Below, piece by piece: positions 8,421 through 17,838 of a stretch of DNA of 64,000 bases. The first letter of the stretch is position 1. Every line of letters starts with the position of its first letter. The position numbers and the translations under genes are program-made. The DNA is taken from the NCBI RefSeq assembly GCF_963517015.1, contig NZ_CAUQDV010000001.1, forward strand, positions 372,001 to 436,000, in the 5' to 3' direction. This DNA comes from an uncultured Devosia sp. (lineage in GTDB: Bacteria; Pseudomonadota; Alphaproteobacteria; Rhizobiales; Devosiaceae). Under the pieces are notes generated by a model, which did not search any database, was not told where the DNA came from, and worked only from the letters and a program-made list of their open reading frames with translations.

Positions 8421-8864
8421 TTATTCTGCCGGCTGGGCCTTCGAGATCTGGTTACGCAGCACGGTGCGGTTGCGGCTGGAGACGCCGATCAGTTCGGCAA
8501 TGCGCCAGACCATGTTGTCTTCCAGCTCATGGTTCTTCTTGTCGGCAAAGACCACGGTCCACATCATGCGGACGATCTCGATGCGGTCTTCCATGTCGAG
8601 GCGAGTGAGGGCAGCGGTGAAGCGGTAGAAATCCACGGCTTCGGCATCGCGGAGCGCTGCTTCCTTGACCAGTCTGTCCACGGCCTGTTCGTCGAGGTCA
8701 TAATGGTCCTGCAGGGCGCCCTTGATGGCGTTCCGCTCGGTGTCCTTCATCTGGCCATCGACAGCGGCGAGATGAACCAGCAATGCGGCAACGGACAGCT
8801 TGGGATCATTATTGTCCAGGTCGGCTTCGGGCCGATTGAACAGCTTGGTGATGGCCTCGAACAC
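8421..8864 (-). CDS. TerB-like (tellurite resistance B domain) protein
   Basis: A 147-residue all-helical protein with the TerB/DjlA-like pattern: L-S-V-A-A-L-L-V-H-L-A-A-V-D-G near residue 25, then an acidic helix (M-K-D-T-E-R), and the second conserved block M-W-T-V-V-F-A-D-K-K-N-H-E-L-E-D. The two acidic sites resemble the metal-binding half-sites of TerB. I chose GTG at 8864 because GAAGGAGG stands seven bases upstream and no ATG fits. Despite the name, solitary TerB genes are not evidence of tellurite resistance. The next gene upstream, imuA, is divergent. Confidence 0.85.
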   Translation of the reverse strand: MFEAITKLFNRPEADLDNNDPKLSVAALLVHLAAVDGQMKDTERNAIKGALQDHYDLDEQAVDRLVKEAALRDAEAVDFYRFTAALTRLDMEDRIEIVRMMWTVVFADKKNHELEDNMVWRIAELIGVSSRNRTVLRNQISKAQPAE

Positions 8865-9063
8865 GGCGGAGCCTCCTTCGGGAGCAAGGATGTTGTTTGC
8901 GCCCCGGGAGGGCGAGCAAAGAGTTAGCAGCAATGGAGATTTCCTCAATGGCCTGACAGGTCCGTGAGTTGCCTTGCTGACGCTTGATGCAGAAGCGCCA
9001 CAGTCGATGTGATTGGGAGCGCACGAAAAGGGACTCGACTCCTGCTGGAATCGGAGTCTAAAT

Positions 9064-9078
9064 GTTCCTGTTTTGTTC
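9064..9078 (+). promoter_or_regulatory. LexA (SOS) box upstream of imuA
   Basis: GTTC (9064-9067), seven bases, GTTC (9075-9078) is an exact match to the direct-repeat LexA box known for alphaproteobacteria (GTTC-N7-GTTC). It ends 14 bases before the imuA ATG, so bound LexA would cover the transcription start or ribosome site. Regulation of imuA-imuB-dnaE2 by LexA is established in other alphaproteobacteria. Confidence 0.88.
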
Positions 9079-9092
9079 ATGAGGATGGCGCG

Positions 9093-9899
9093 ATGAGCTC
9101 GCCCGATCGCCAACAGCGCCTTGCCGCGCTGCGGGATACCATTGCCGATATCGAGCGCAAGCCGGCCCTGGCCGAGGCGCGGGTGATGGTGCGCGATCTG
9201 GATGCAGGCTTTCCCTTGCCGGCCGGTGGACTGCTGCAGGAAGTCTTTACCGACGAACGCCGCCATGCCGGCGCAGTGCTGGGTTTTACCCTGGCGCAGG
9301 CTCGCAGTCTGTTGAGCCCTCAGCGGCCTGCCGTCATCTATCTGCAGCTGGTCAAGGACAGCCAGGAAATGGGCTTGCCCTACGGCCCCGGCATGCTCAG
9401 CTTCGGCTTTGATCCGAATGCGCTGGTGCTGGTGCGGGCCGCCAATATGGTCGAGCTACTCTGGGCGGCCGAAGAGGCGCTGGCCTGCAAGGCGGTGGCT
9501 GCCGTGGTTGCCGATATCGCCGGGCACCAGAAGATTCTCGATTTTACCGCCAGTCGCAGGCTCAGCCTGCGGGCCGCCAGTGCGGGCAGTTCGATCTTCC
9601 TCCTGCGCTATGGCACCGGCCGGGAAGCCAGCGCGGCGCATCTGCGCTGGCGGCTGACGCCGACCCTGAGCGCCCGCAAGCGTTTCGATCCTTTTGCGCC
9701 CGGCGCGCCCTATTGGCGGGCGCAGTTGGAAAAAGGGGTTCTTCTCAAACAACAAACAGAATGGCTCCTGGGCTGGACGCAAGATGGATTTACAACACGC
9801 GATGGCGCAAGGCGCCCTGCAACCAGGATTGCTGCCGAGCCGCCGTTTTCTGGTGCTGTACCTGCCCACCTGGCCGACCGATTTCCTCAAACGGCGTGA
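9093..9899 (+). CDS. imuA: ImuA, SOS mutagenesis accessory protein
   Basis: A protein of about 268 residues related to RecA/SulA-like proteins and first gene of the error-prone translesion cassette. The family pattern is visible in G-F-P-L-P-A-G-G-L-L-Q-E-V-F near the N terminus, the L-P-Y-G-P-G-M-L central block and the R-W-R-L-T-P-T-L-S-A-R-K-R-F near the C terminus. The ATG at 9093 (MSSPDRQQ) is preferred to longer in-frame starts because the LexA box would lie inside the longer version. The end of imuA overlaps the proposed imuB start by 116 bases in another frame, which suggests translational coupling. Confidence 0.9.
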   Translation: MSSPDRQQRLAALRDTIADIERKPALAEARVMVRDLDAGFPLPAGGLLQEVFTDERRHAGAVLGFTLAQARSLLSPQRPAVIYLQLVKDSQEMGLPYGPGMLSFGFDPNALVLVRAANMVELLWAAEEALACKAVAAVVADIAGHQKILDFTASRRLSLRAASAGSSIFLLRYGTGREASAAHLRWRLTPTLSARKRFDPFAPGAPYWRAQLEKGVLLKQQTEWLLGWTQDGFTTRDGARRPATRIAAEPPFSGAVPAHLADRFPQTA

Positions 9900-11451
9900 G
9901 CCAGGGCTGAAAGCGCCGTTGGCGCTTTATGAACGGATCAAGGGCGGGTTGCGGCTGGCGGCGCTGGATGCGGAAGCGGGAAGCGCAGGGCTTCGGGTCG
10001 GGCAAAATCTGGCCGATGCGCGCGCCATGGTGCCGGAGCTGAGCGTCCAGGAAATCAACCGGCCAATGCTGGAAGCTGCATTTGCCGATTTTGCCGACTG
10101 GCATTCCAATGCCAGCCCCCTGGTCGCGGTGATGCGCGATATCACCCAGTTCGGCGATCTGGTGCTGGATGTTACAGGGGTGGCGCATCTGTTTGGCGGT
10201 GAGGGACCCATGCTGCGCCTACTGCTCAACCGGCTGCGCACGCTGGGCTATACGGTATCCGGGGTCATTGCGCCCACGATTGGTGCCGCTTGGGCGGTCA
10301 GCCATTTTGCCCGCAACCAGGTGGTGGAAACCGGCGATCTCGATACCATACTGGATGCCCTGCCAGTCCAGGCCCTGCGCTTGAGTACGGCGCAGATCGC
10401 CGGGCTGACACAGATGGGCCTCAAGAACATCGGTCAATTACGCCCGCGTGACCGCAAGCCGCTGCAGGCGCGGTTCGGAATTTCCCTGCTGGAACGGCTG
10501 GATCAGGCCTATGGTCTTCTGGAAGAGCGCATGGTGCCGCGTATTCCCGTGGCCGAGCGCTATGCCGAACGGCGGTTCGTCGATCCCATCGGGCTGATGG
10601 ACGACGTGCTGCTGACTGCGCATGACCTGGCGATCCAGCTTGCCCTTCGGCTGGAAACGGAAGGCCTGGGCGGGCAGGCCTTTCATCTGTTCCTCTACCG
10701 CGTCGATCACAAGGTCATGGCGCTTTCGGTCAATTCGGCCCGGTTGACGCGGGGCCCCGAGCATATCAGCAAGCTTTTCGCCAATCGGTCGGAGCGGCTT
10801 GAGGGCGAATATGATGCCGGCTTCGGCATCGACATGATCCGGCTGGCCGTGAGTTCGGTGGGCGCGCTCGATGCAGTGCAAACGGGGGCCTTTGCCACCC
10901 AGGACGGGGCCGAAGATCTGGCCCAGCTGCATGACCGGATGACCAGCCGGCTGGGGCCCCTGGCGGTGCTGCGTACCCAATTGGTGGCCAGTCACATCCC
11001 CGAGCAGGCCGCGCGTCTCGTGCCTGCCATCGTTGCTGAGCCGGATGCCAAAGCACAAAACCCCGCCGAGTTGGTGCGACCCCTTCGCCTCCTGCCGGTG
11101 CCGGAACTGGTGGCGATCAATGCCGAAGTGCCCGATGGCCTGCCGGCGTCGATGATCTGGCGGCGGGTCGGCTATCGGCTGATCAAGGCGGCAGGGCCGG
11201 AGCGGCTGGGCGCGGAGTGGTGGCGCAGCGGGCAACGCCTGCAACTGGTGCCGCCCCATGTGCCCAAAAAGCCCGAACCGGGCGAGAAACCTGAAAAGCC
11301 GCCCTATATCCCCCAGCTGGTCAAGTTCGATGCCGATGCGGGAACGCGGGATTATTACATGGCCGAGGACGCCGAGGGTCGCCGCTTCTGGATCTACCGG
11401 CAGGGCCTTTATGGCGAGAACCACTGGTACCTGCACGGATTTTTTGCATGA
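9784..11451 (+). CDS. imuB: ImuB, catalytically inactive Y-family polymerase homologue
   Basis: A protein of about 555 residues. The N-terminal Y-family fold begins at R-F-L-V-L-Y-L-P-T-W-P-T-D. The usual catalytic acids of active Y polymerases (D near the start and the S-I-D-E motif) are absent, as expected for ImuB, which acts as a hub linking ImuA and DnaE2 to the beta clamp. The C-terminal half carries the ImuB-C region ending in R-R-F-W-I-Y-R-Q-G-L-Y. The true start may be 9784 or ATG 9802; neither has a strong ribosome site. The stop TGA overlaps the dnaE2 ATG (ATGA), so the cassette is one operon under the LexA box. Confidence 0.92.
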   Translation: MDLQHAMAQGALQPGLLPSRRFLVLYLPTWPTDFLKRREPGLKAPLALYERIKGGLRLAALDAEAGSAGLRVGQNLADARAMVPELSVQEINRPMLEAAFADFADWHSNASPLVAVMRDITQFGDLVLDVTGVAHLFGGEGPMLRLLLNRLRTLGYTVSGVIAPTIGAAWAVSHFARNQVVETGDLDTILDALPVQALRLSTAQIAGLTQMGLKNIGQLRPRDRKPLQARFGISLLERLDQAYGLLEERMVPRIPVAERYAERRFVDPIGLMDDVLLTAHDLAIQLALRLETEGLGGQAFHLFLYRVDHKVMALSVNSARLTRGPEHISKLFANRSERLEGEYDAGFGIDMIRLAVSSVGALDAVQTGAFATQDGAEDLAQLHDRMTSRLGPLAVLRTQLVASHIPEQAARLVPAIVAEPDAKAQNPAELVRPLRLLPVPELVAINAEVPDGLPASMIWRRVGYRLIKAAGPERLGAEWWRSGQRLQLVPPHVPKKPEPGEKPEKPPYIPQLVKFDADAGTRDYYMAEDAEGRRFWIYRQGLYGENHWYLHGFFA

Positions 11452-14400
11452 GCGCGATTGTCCAGCTGCCCCCGCAAGAACGGGTGTTTCAGCGTCCGCC
11501 GGCTCCTGATTTTGCCGAATTGGTGTCGACCACCAATTTTTCGTTTCTCCATAGCGGTTCCTCGCCCGAGGAAATGGTGTTGGCCGCCATGCATCTGGGA
11601 CTCCAGGCCTTCGGTGTGACGGATCGCAACAGCTTTGCCGGCGTGGTGCGCGGCTATGTCATTGCGCGCGACAGGGACCAGAAACGGTTTCCCGATTTTC
11701 GCTATCTGGTCGGTGTGCGGCTCTGTTTTGCCGATGGTACGCCCGACATCGTCGCCTATCCCACAGATCGCAAAGCCTATGGACGGTTGTGCAAGCTGCT
11801 CACCGTCGGCAATCAGCGCGGCGAAAAGGGCAAGCCACTGCTGTATTTTTCCGACCTGTTCGGATCGGGAGAGCCGGGATCGCATGAGCAGGGGCCGCCG
11901 GAAAATTACGCCCAGGGCCAGCTTTTCATCCTCATTCCCGACGAGGCTGACTGGGGGCTGACCGAAAGGACATTGGATGTTCTGGCCGGCAAGGCGCCGG
12001 GCCGGGTCTGGGTTGCTGGTGCGCTGCGCTTTGACGGGCAGGATCGGGCGCGGCTCAACCGGATCGAGGAAATGGCCAGGCGACATCAGGCCAGGATGAT
12101 CGCCAGCAATGATGTGCTCTATCACGAGCCTGATCGGCGCATGGTGCAGGATGTGGTCACTTGCATCCGCGAGCACCTGACGCTGGAAAGTGCAGGTTTC
12201 CGCCTGGCTGCCAATGCCGAGCGGCACCTCAAGCCTGCTTACGAAATGGCGCGGCTGTTCCGCGAGCATCCTCAGGCCATCAGCGAAACGCAGCGCTTCA
12301 TCTCCCGGATCGACTTCTCGCTTGACCAGCTCAAGTATAATTATCCCGAGGAAACCGTGGGCAATGGCGAGACGGCGCAGCAGACGCTGGAGCGGTTGAG
12401 CTGGGCGGGTGCTGCAATGCGCTTTCCGAACGGGGTTCCAGACAGCATCAAGAAGACGATCTGGACCGAGCTTTGCCTGATCGGGTTCAAGGGCTATGCC
12501 GCCTATTTCCTGACCGTGCATGACATTGTCCAGCATGCACGACATACGCTCGGTATCCTTTGCCAAGGGCGCGGGTCGGCGGCCAATTCGACGGTCTGCT
12601 TCTGTCTCGAAATCACCGAGGTGAACCCGGAAACCAGCACGCTGGTGTTTGGGCGCTTCATCTCCACCGAGCGCGACGAGCCGCCCGATATCGACGTCGA
12701 TTTCGAGCACGAGCGGCGCGAGGAGGTGATGCAATATGTCTACAAGAAGTATGGCGGCAAGCGCACCGGGCTGACCGCCAATGTCATTTCCTATCGCTCC
12801 AAAAGCGCCATCCGCGAGGCGGCCAAAGTGTTCGGCGTTTCCGAGGATACGGTTGCCGCGCTCAACCAGATGCACTGGGGCTGGGGGCAGAAGCTCGACC
12901 TGGGTGACCTCTCGACAATCGGGCTCAATCCGGACGATCCGGTGCTGGCGCAGATGTTCGAAGTGGTGAAGGTCCTGCGCGGCTTTCCGCGGCACCTCGG
13001 CCAGCATGTCGGTGGCTTTGTTATCACGCGAGACTCGCTCGAGAGCCTGGTGCCGATCGGCAAGACGGCCATGGAAAGCCGGCAGATCATCGAGTGGAAC
13101 AAGGACGACATCGATGCCCTGGCGATCCTCAAGGTCGATGTGCTGGCGCTGGGCATGCTGAGCTGCCTGCGGCGGGCGTTCGAACTGATGGACGAGCATT
13201 ATGATCGGCAGGTCAAGCTGGTCGACCTGTTGAGCGAGGAGGCCGATCACGATCAGGGCAAGAAGGCCCGCGTCTACGCCATGATCCAGCGTGCCGATAC
13301 GCTGGGCGTGTTCCAGATCGAGTCGCGGGCGCAGATGTCGATGCTGCCGCGCCTGAAGCCTGAAAAATTCTATGACCTGATCATCGAGGTGGCCATCGTG
13401 CGGCCCGGCCCGATCCAGGGCAATATGGTGCACCCCTATCTGCGGCGGCGGCAGGGCCTTGAACAGCCGGTCTATTACAACGAAAAACTCGAAAAGGTGC
13501 TGGAGCGTACCCTCGGCGTGCCCTTGTTCCAGGAACAGGCGATGCAGATCGCCATCGAGGGGGCCGGCTTTTCACCCGGCAAAGCGGATAGCCTGCGCAG
13601 GGCCATGGCGGCCTGGCGGCGGACAGGAAGGATTGCCCAGTTTGGTGATGAATTCCTGGCCGGCATGGCAGCGAATGGTTATCCGCTCGAATTTGCCAAG
13701 AACTGCTTCGCCCAGATCCAGGGCTTTGCCGAATATGGTTTTCCGGAAAGCCATGCGGCGAGCTTTGCGCTGCTGGTCTATGCCTCCTGCTGGCTCAAGT
13801 GCCATTACCCCGATGTGTTTGCCTGCGCGCTGCTCAACTCGCAGCCGATGGGCTTTTATGCGCCCAGCCAGATCATCCGCGATGCCATCGAGCATGGCGT
13901 CGATGTGCAGGCTGTGCGGATCAACAGCTCGCAGATCGAGCATGTCCTGATCGAACCCGAGGTCGAACGGGCGGCCGGGGACCATGTCTGGTCGCAACAT
14001 GAGGATATGCGCGATGATATCTGGAGCAGCAGGTCAATTCTCTTGGGTTTCAGCGCGGTGATCGGCTTGAGCAAGCATGCCCAGCAGCAGATCGTGGAGC
14101 AGCGCGGGGATGGCTATGACTCAGTCCGGGACCTGTGGTTGCGTACGCAATTGCCGATAGCCTCGCTGGAAAAGCTGGCTCATGCCGATGCCTTTGCCGA
14201 TCTGGGCCTCAATCGCCGCGAGGCACTCTGGGTGGTCAAGGGGCTGATCGGGACGCATGGCGCCGATACCTTGCCATTGTTCAAGTCTGCGGGGGATGTC
14301 GAGACCGAGGCGGATATCGAAGCCGATCTGCCCAGGATGCTGATGGGCGAAGAGGTGATCCACGACTATTCCACCCTGTCATTTTCGCTCAAGGGCCACC

Positions 14401-14888
14401 CGCTACAGTTCATCCGGCCCGTGCTGGAAGCCAAGCGTATCATGCGGTCGGATCAGTTGAGCGAGGTCAGGCCCGGAAGCAGGGTGGAAGTAGCGGGGCT
14501 CGTCCTGGTGCGGCAGCGCCCTGGAACAGCCAAGGGGATCATCTTTGCCACGCTGGAGGATGAGGCCGGGGTCGCCAATATCGTGATCTGGCCGCCGGTA
14601 TTCGAGAAGAACCGCAAGATCGTCCTGGGTAGCCGCATGCTGGCTGTGCGTGGAAAACTGCAGCGGGAAGGCCTGGTGATCCATATCATCGCCGAGCAAT
14701 TGACTGACATGACCAGCCATCTGCTCGACCTTGCGCATGGCTTGGATATCGGCGACCGCATTTTGGCGCGTGGCGACGAAGGCAAGTCAGGGCCCTATCC
14801 CAGCCGGGACCGCAACGCGATGCTGGAAATCGAAAAGGCCCGCCGCACGGCCTATGCCGCGCTGCCCGGCGGGCGCAATTTTCACTAG
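11448..14888 (+). CDS. dnaE2: DnaE2 error-prone DNA polymerase III alpha subunit
   Basis: A 1146-residue C-family polymerase, within the length of DnaE2 (about 1050-1150). The N-terminal PHP domain starts with the DnaE2-type S-T-T-N-F-S-F-L-H-S-G, in place of the His-rich metal site of replicative DnaE. The polymerase core shows the acidic motif P-D-I-D-V-D-F at about residue 410 and a third Asp in K-V-D-V-L-A-L-G-M. A helix-hairpin-helix region and an OB-fold (E-V-A-G-L-V-L-V-R-Q-R-P-G) lie near the C terminus. With ImuA and ImuB it copies damaged DNA and causes SOS mutagenesis. Its stop overlaps that of the convergent dehydratase gene in CTAG. Confidence 0.97.
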   Translation: MSAIVQLPPQERVFQRPPAPDFAELVSTTNFSFLHSGSSPEEMVLAAMHLGLQAFGVTDRNSFAGVVRGYVIARDRDQKRFPDFRYLVGVRLCFADGTPDIVAYPTDRKAYGRLCKLLTVGNQRGEKGKPLLYFSDLFGSGEPGSHEQGPPENYAQGQLFILIPDEADWGLTERTLDVLAGKAPGRVWVAGALRFDGQDRARLNRIEEMARRHQARMIASNDVLYHEPDRRMVQDVVTCIREHLTLESAGFRLAANAERHLKPAYEMARLFREHPQAISETQRFISRIDFSLDQLKYNYPEETVGNGETAQQTLERLSWAGAAMRFPNGVPDSIKKTIWTELCLIGFKGYAAYFLTVHDIVQHARHTLGILCQGRGSAANSTVCFCLEITEVNPETSTLVFGRFISTERDEPPDIDVDFEHERREEVMQYVYKKYGGKRTGLTANVISYRSKSAIREAAKVFGVSEDTVAALNQMHWGWGQKLDLGDLSTIGLNPDDPVLAQMFEVVKVLRGFPRHLGQHVGGFVITRDSLESLVPIGKTAMESRQIIEWNKDDIDALAILKVDVLALGMLSCLRRAFELMDEHYDRQVKLVDLLSEEADHDQGKKARVYAMIQRADTLGVFQIESRAQMSMLPRLKPEKFYDLIIEVAIVRPGPIQGNMVHPYLRRRQGLEQPVYYNEKLEKVLERTLGVPLFQEQAMQIAIEGAGFSPGKADSLRRAMAAWRRTGRIAQFGDEFLAGMAANGYPLEFAKNCFAQIQGFAEYGFPESHAASFALLVYASCWLKCHYPDVFACALLNSQPMGFYAPSQIIRDAIEHGVDVQAVRINSSQIEHVLIEPEVERAAGDHVWSQHEDMRDDIWSSRSILLGFSAVIGLSKHAQQQIVEQRGDGYDSVRDLWLRTQLPIASLEKLAHADAFADLGLNRREALWVVKGLIGTHGADTLPLFKSAGDVETEADIEADLPRMLMGEEVIHDYSTLSFSLKGHPLQFIRPVLEAKRIMRSDQLSEVRPGSRVEVAGLVLVRQRPGTAKGIIFATLEDEAGVANIVIWPPVFEKNRKIVLGSRMLAVRGKLQREGLVIHIIAEQLTDMTSHLLDLAHGLDIGDRILARGDEGKSGPYPSRDRNAMLEIEKARRTAYAALPGGRNFH

Positions 14889-15175
14889 GCCAGCAGTTTG
14901 TCGATGGCCTCGGCCAGGTCGATATCCTTCTGGCTCAACCCACCCGCATCATGGGTCGAAAGAGTAATGGACACCTTGTTGTAGCCATTGGACCAGTCGG
15001 GGTGGTGATCGGCCTGCTGAGCGGCAAGGGCGACGCGGGCCATGAAGCCGAAGGCTTCAGAAAAGTCCTTGAACTTGAAATCGCGAGTGATGGCGCTGGC
15101 ACCATCGTCATAGGTCCAATCCGAAAGGGATTTGAGGCCAGTGTCGCGCTGCTGCTGGCTGAGCTTTTCGACCAT
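14885..15175 (-). CDS. phhB: pterin-4a-carbinolamine dehydratase
   Basis: A 96-residue PCD/DCoH-family enzyme that dehydrates 4a-hydroxytetrahydrobiopterin, recycling the pterin cofactor of aromatic amino acid hydroxylases; some members also act in other pterin paths. The signature A-D-H-H-P-D-W followed by Y-N-K-V-S-I-T-L-S-T-H-D contains the conserved catalytic His residues. ATG at 15175 is chosen because GAGG lies seven bases upstream; a TTG at 15181 is possible. No phenylalanine hydroxylase gene is nearby, so the physiological partner is unknown. The symbol follows the family name. Confidence 0.9.
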   Translation of the reverse strand: MVEKLSQQQRDTGLKSLSDWTYDDGASAITRDFKFKDFSEAFGFMARVALAAQQADHHPDWSNGYNKVSITLSTHDAGGLSQKDIDLAEAIDKLLA

Positions 15176-15399
15176 TTCCAATCCTCACATCGTGTTCTGA
15201 CAGTTCAGTTCAACGCGGCCGTGGCCGGTTTGGTCGCAGTTGGCAGAAACGGCGAAAGGGTCGTACGGTCCCGCAGGCGCCGTTAACACCTCGTTCACTT
15301 TCCGCTCCGGAAAAGTCCTTATCCAGCCTGGCGATTGCGCTTTGGCAATGCGTTCTTAATCCTGGAAAGCTTCAATGGCCGCTTGAACAGGGGAATTGG

Positions 15400-17703
15400 G
15401 TGCTAATCTCGGCCCGAAATACTATGCCGGCGCTCGACTATGTGTCGATCATCCGGTCGGTCTATGGCGACCGCAAAGCCATGCTGGCCGGCGCCTTTGC
15501 AAGCACCGTCATGGCGGGCATGGCTGCCTATAAAACCGATTCCCTCGCGCTTTATGCTGTTGCCGCTGCCTTCCTGCTGATCGGCGCAATCCGCTATTTC
15601 GACATGCGCGCCTTCCAGTTGGCCGACATCGGCAACGAGGATGCGATCGCAGCCGAGTATTGGGAAAACCGCGCCGTCATCTTCGGCAGCGCCCTGTCCC
15701 TGGTCTATGGCTTCTGGTGCCTCGTGGCCATGGTGGTGGTCAGGGATCCGTTTGCCTCCCTATCGAGCGCGTCGATCTCCATTGCCGTCATGGTGGGCAT
15801 CTGCGGTCGCAATTTCGGCCTCGACCGGCTCGTCACCATTCAGATGATCTGCGTGATCGCGCCGCTGTCGGTGGGCTATGCCATGCATGGCGATGTCTAT
15901 CACTTCGTGCTGGCAGCGCTCCTGGGCATCATGCTGACCAGTTTCCGCAAGCTGGCCGGCGATATCCGCGCCATCCTGCTGGCGGCCGTCCACGGACGCG
16001 TCGAGGCATCGCGGCTCGCGGCCGAACTCGACATGGCCATGATAACTCTGGAGCATGGGCTCTGCATGCTCGACGAGCGTGGGATCATTTCGGTGGCCAA
16101 TGAGCGTGCCGTCCGGCTGTTCTCAGGCCTCGGCCAGCCGGATCTGGTGGGACGCGCCTTCAGTGCGGTGCTGGCGGATCTTTCCGACAGCAGGACCTTG
16201 CCGCGCACCGCGCTCGACCGGCTTGCCGATCTCATCGGTTCGCGCAGTGGCGGCAAGGTATTACTCTGCCTTCCTGAGAGCCGCTATTTCGAGGTGACGA
16301 TCAGCGTTCGCCGTGAACGCTGCGTGCTGCTGTTCGAGGATATTTCCGAACGTGTGGCGGCAGAAGAGCGCATCAATTTCATGGCGCGCCACGATACGTT
16401 GACGCAATTGCCCAACCGTACCTATTTCGGCGACCTGGCCAGCGAAGACATGAGTGCGCGACTTCAAGCCGACGCGCCGTCGCGCCAGGTGGCGCTGACG
16501 CTGATCGACATCGACGACTTCAAGCATGTCAACGACACATTCGGGCATATGGCCGGCGATGAACTTCTGGTCCAGGTGGCCGAACGCTTGCGCGATGCAC
16601 TGCCCTCGGCGGCGGTTCTGGCGCGGTTGGCGGGCGATGAATTCGTTATCTACCGGCCCGTGGTCGATGAGGAGGCGGTGGAAGACGATGCCAAGGCCAT
16701 TCTGCTGGCCTTTGCCTATCCCTTTATCCTTGATGGGCTGACCCTCTCGGCCACTGTAAGCTTGGGGATCGCGACCAGCAGTGATCCGCGCGATGCCCTG
16801 GATGACCTGATGACCAAGGCCGATCTGGCACTCTATTCGGCCAAGGGCGATGGCAAGTCGCGCAGCCGTCTGTTCCACAACCAGATGGATATCGACTACC
16901 ATTATCGCCAGCGGCTCAAGAACGACCTGCGCGAGGCGGTCAATGCCGGTGTATTGGAGCTCGCTTTCCAGCCCCTGCTCGACATCAAGAGCCGCAAGGT
17001 GGTGACCTGCGAGGCTCTGGCGCGCTGGACCCATCCGGAACTGGGCGCGATTCCGCCGTCGACCTTTATTCCCCTGGCCGAGGAAATGGGGCTCATTTCA
17101 GACATTACCGCCTGGGTGGTGCAGCGGGCGACCCAGCAATGCAGTCGATGGCCGGATGCAGTCGGCGTTGCGGTCAACATATCGGCGCGGGACTTCCGGA
17201 CCAGTGATCTGGAAGCCGTGGTTGATGGCGCGCTGCGGATTTCGCGCCTGGCACCAGGACGCCTCGAAATTGAAGTCACCGAGACTGCGGTGATCGAGGA
17301 ACATGAAACAGCCCAGCGCGTGCTGACCAGTTTTGCCAAGAAGGGCATAGCGATTGCGCTCGATGATTTCGGCACGGGCTATTCGTCGCTGAGCTATCTC
17401 AACGCCCTGCCGCTGACCAAGCTCAAGATCGACCGCGCCTTCGTGGCCGACATCGAGCACAACGAGCGGTCATTGCGCCTGCTGACGAACGTGGCGCGTC
17501 TGGGCCGTGACCTCGACCTGACCGTCGTGGCAGAGGGCGTGGAAACGGCGGCGCAGCTTGATATCATGCTGGCCCATACGGAAATCCAGCAGGTGCAGGG
17601 CTATCACTTCAGCAAGCCGGTTCCGGAGCGCGAGATCGGTGCCCTGATCGCGCGGCTCAACGGGATCGACGATGCGGCTGCAGCTAAACGCAGGCATGGT
17701 TAA
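15400..17703 (+). CDS. multi-pass membrane AGDEF-EAL protein
   Basis: A protein of up to 767 residues (GTG 15400; ATG 15424 would give 759). About six hydrophobic segments in the first 200 residues form a membrane sensor like MASE-type domains. A PAS-like stretch (about 215-320) is followed by GGDEF (about 325-480) and EAL (about 495-745). The GGDEF active-site motif reads L-A-G-D-E-F, so its first Gly is Ala; such domains may be weak or serve as regulatory GTP sites. EAL is intact: C-E-A-L-A-R-W, N-I-S-A-R-D, E-V-T-E-T, DDFGTGYSS and AEGVET. A net phosphodiesterase role is most likely. The next gene on the same strand is the LuxI/FeeM-like acyltransferase. Confidence 0.92.
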   Translation: MLISARNTMPALDYVSIIRSVYGDRKAMLAGAFASTVMAGMAAYKTDSLALYAVAAAFLLIGAIRYFDMRAFQLADIGNEDAIAAEYWENRAVIFGSALSLVYGFWCLVAMVVVRDPFASLSSASISIAVMVGICGRNFGLDRLVTIQMICVIAPLSVGYAMHGDVYHFVLAALLGIMLTSFRKLAGDIRAILLAAVHGRVEASRLAAELDMAMITLEHGLCMLDERGIISVANERAVRLFSGLGQPDLVGRAFSAVLADLSDSRTLPRTALDRLADLIGSRSGGKVLLCLPESRYFEVTISVRRERCVLLFEDISERVAAEERINFMARHDTLTQLPNRTYFGDLASEDMSARLQADAPSRQVALTLIDIDDFKHVNDTFGHMAGDELLVQVAERLRDALPSAAVLARLAGDEFVIYRPVVDEEAVEDDAKAILLAFAYPFILDGLTLSATVSLGIATSSDPRDALDDLMTKADLALYSAKGDGKSRSRLFHNQMDIDYHYRQRLKNDLREAVNAGVLELAFQPLLDIKSRKVVTCEALARWTHPELGAIPPSTFIPLAEEMGLISDITAWVVQRATQQCSRWPDAVGVAVNISARDFRTSDLEAVVDGALRISRLAPGRLEIEVTETAVIEEHETAQRVLTSFAKKGIAIALDDFGTGYSSLSYLNALPLTKLKIDRAFVADIEHNERSLRLLTNVARLGRDLDLTVVAEGVETAAQLDIMLAHTEIQQVQGYHFSKPVPEREIGALIARLNGIDDAAAAKRRHG

Positions 17704-17838
17704 GAGCTGTTAACTCTCTGTCGGCCGCGTAAAATCCTCAATCAGCTCAATTAGTTCTGCCGTGGAACGTTGCTTTTTCAAGTGCGTTTATGGCTAATAG
17801 ATCGTTAAAGTATTCCCCGCATCAGGGGAACAATTGTG

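Noticed and set aside
11409..13433. A long open frame of 674 codons on the minus strand opposite dnaE2.
   Set aside because: It lies wholly antisense to a well-conserved polymerase gene and its translation shows the His/Arg/Gln-rich composition of an antisense GC-rich frame with no domain.
15194..15211. Three GTTC motifs upstream of the pterin dehydratase gene, resembling a LexA box.
   Set aside because: The spacings are five and one base, not the seven needed for GTTC-N7-GTTC.
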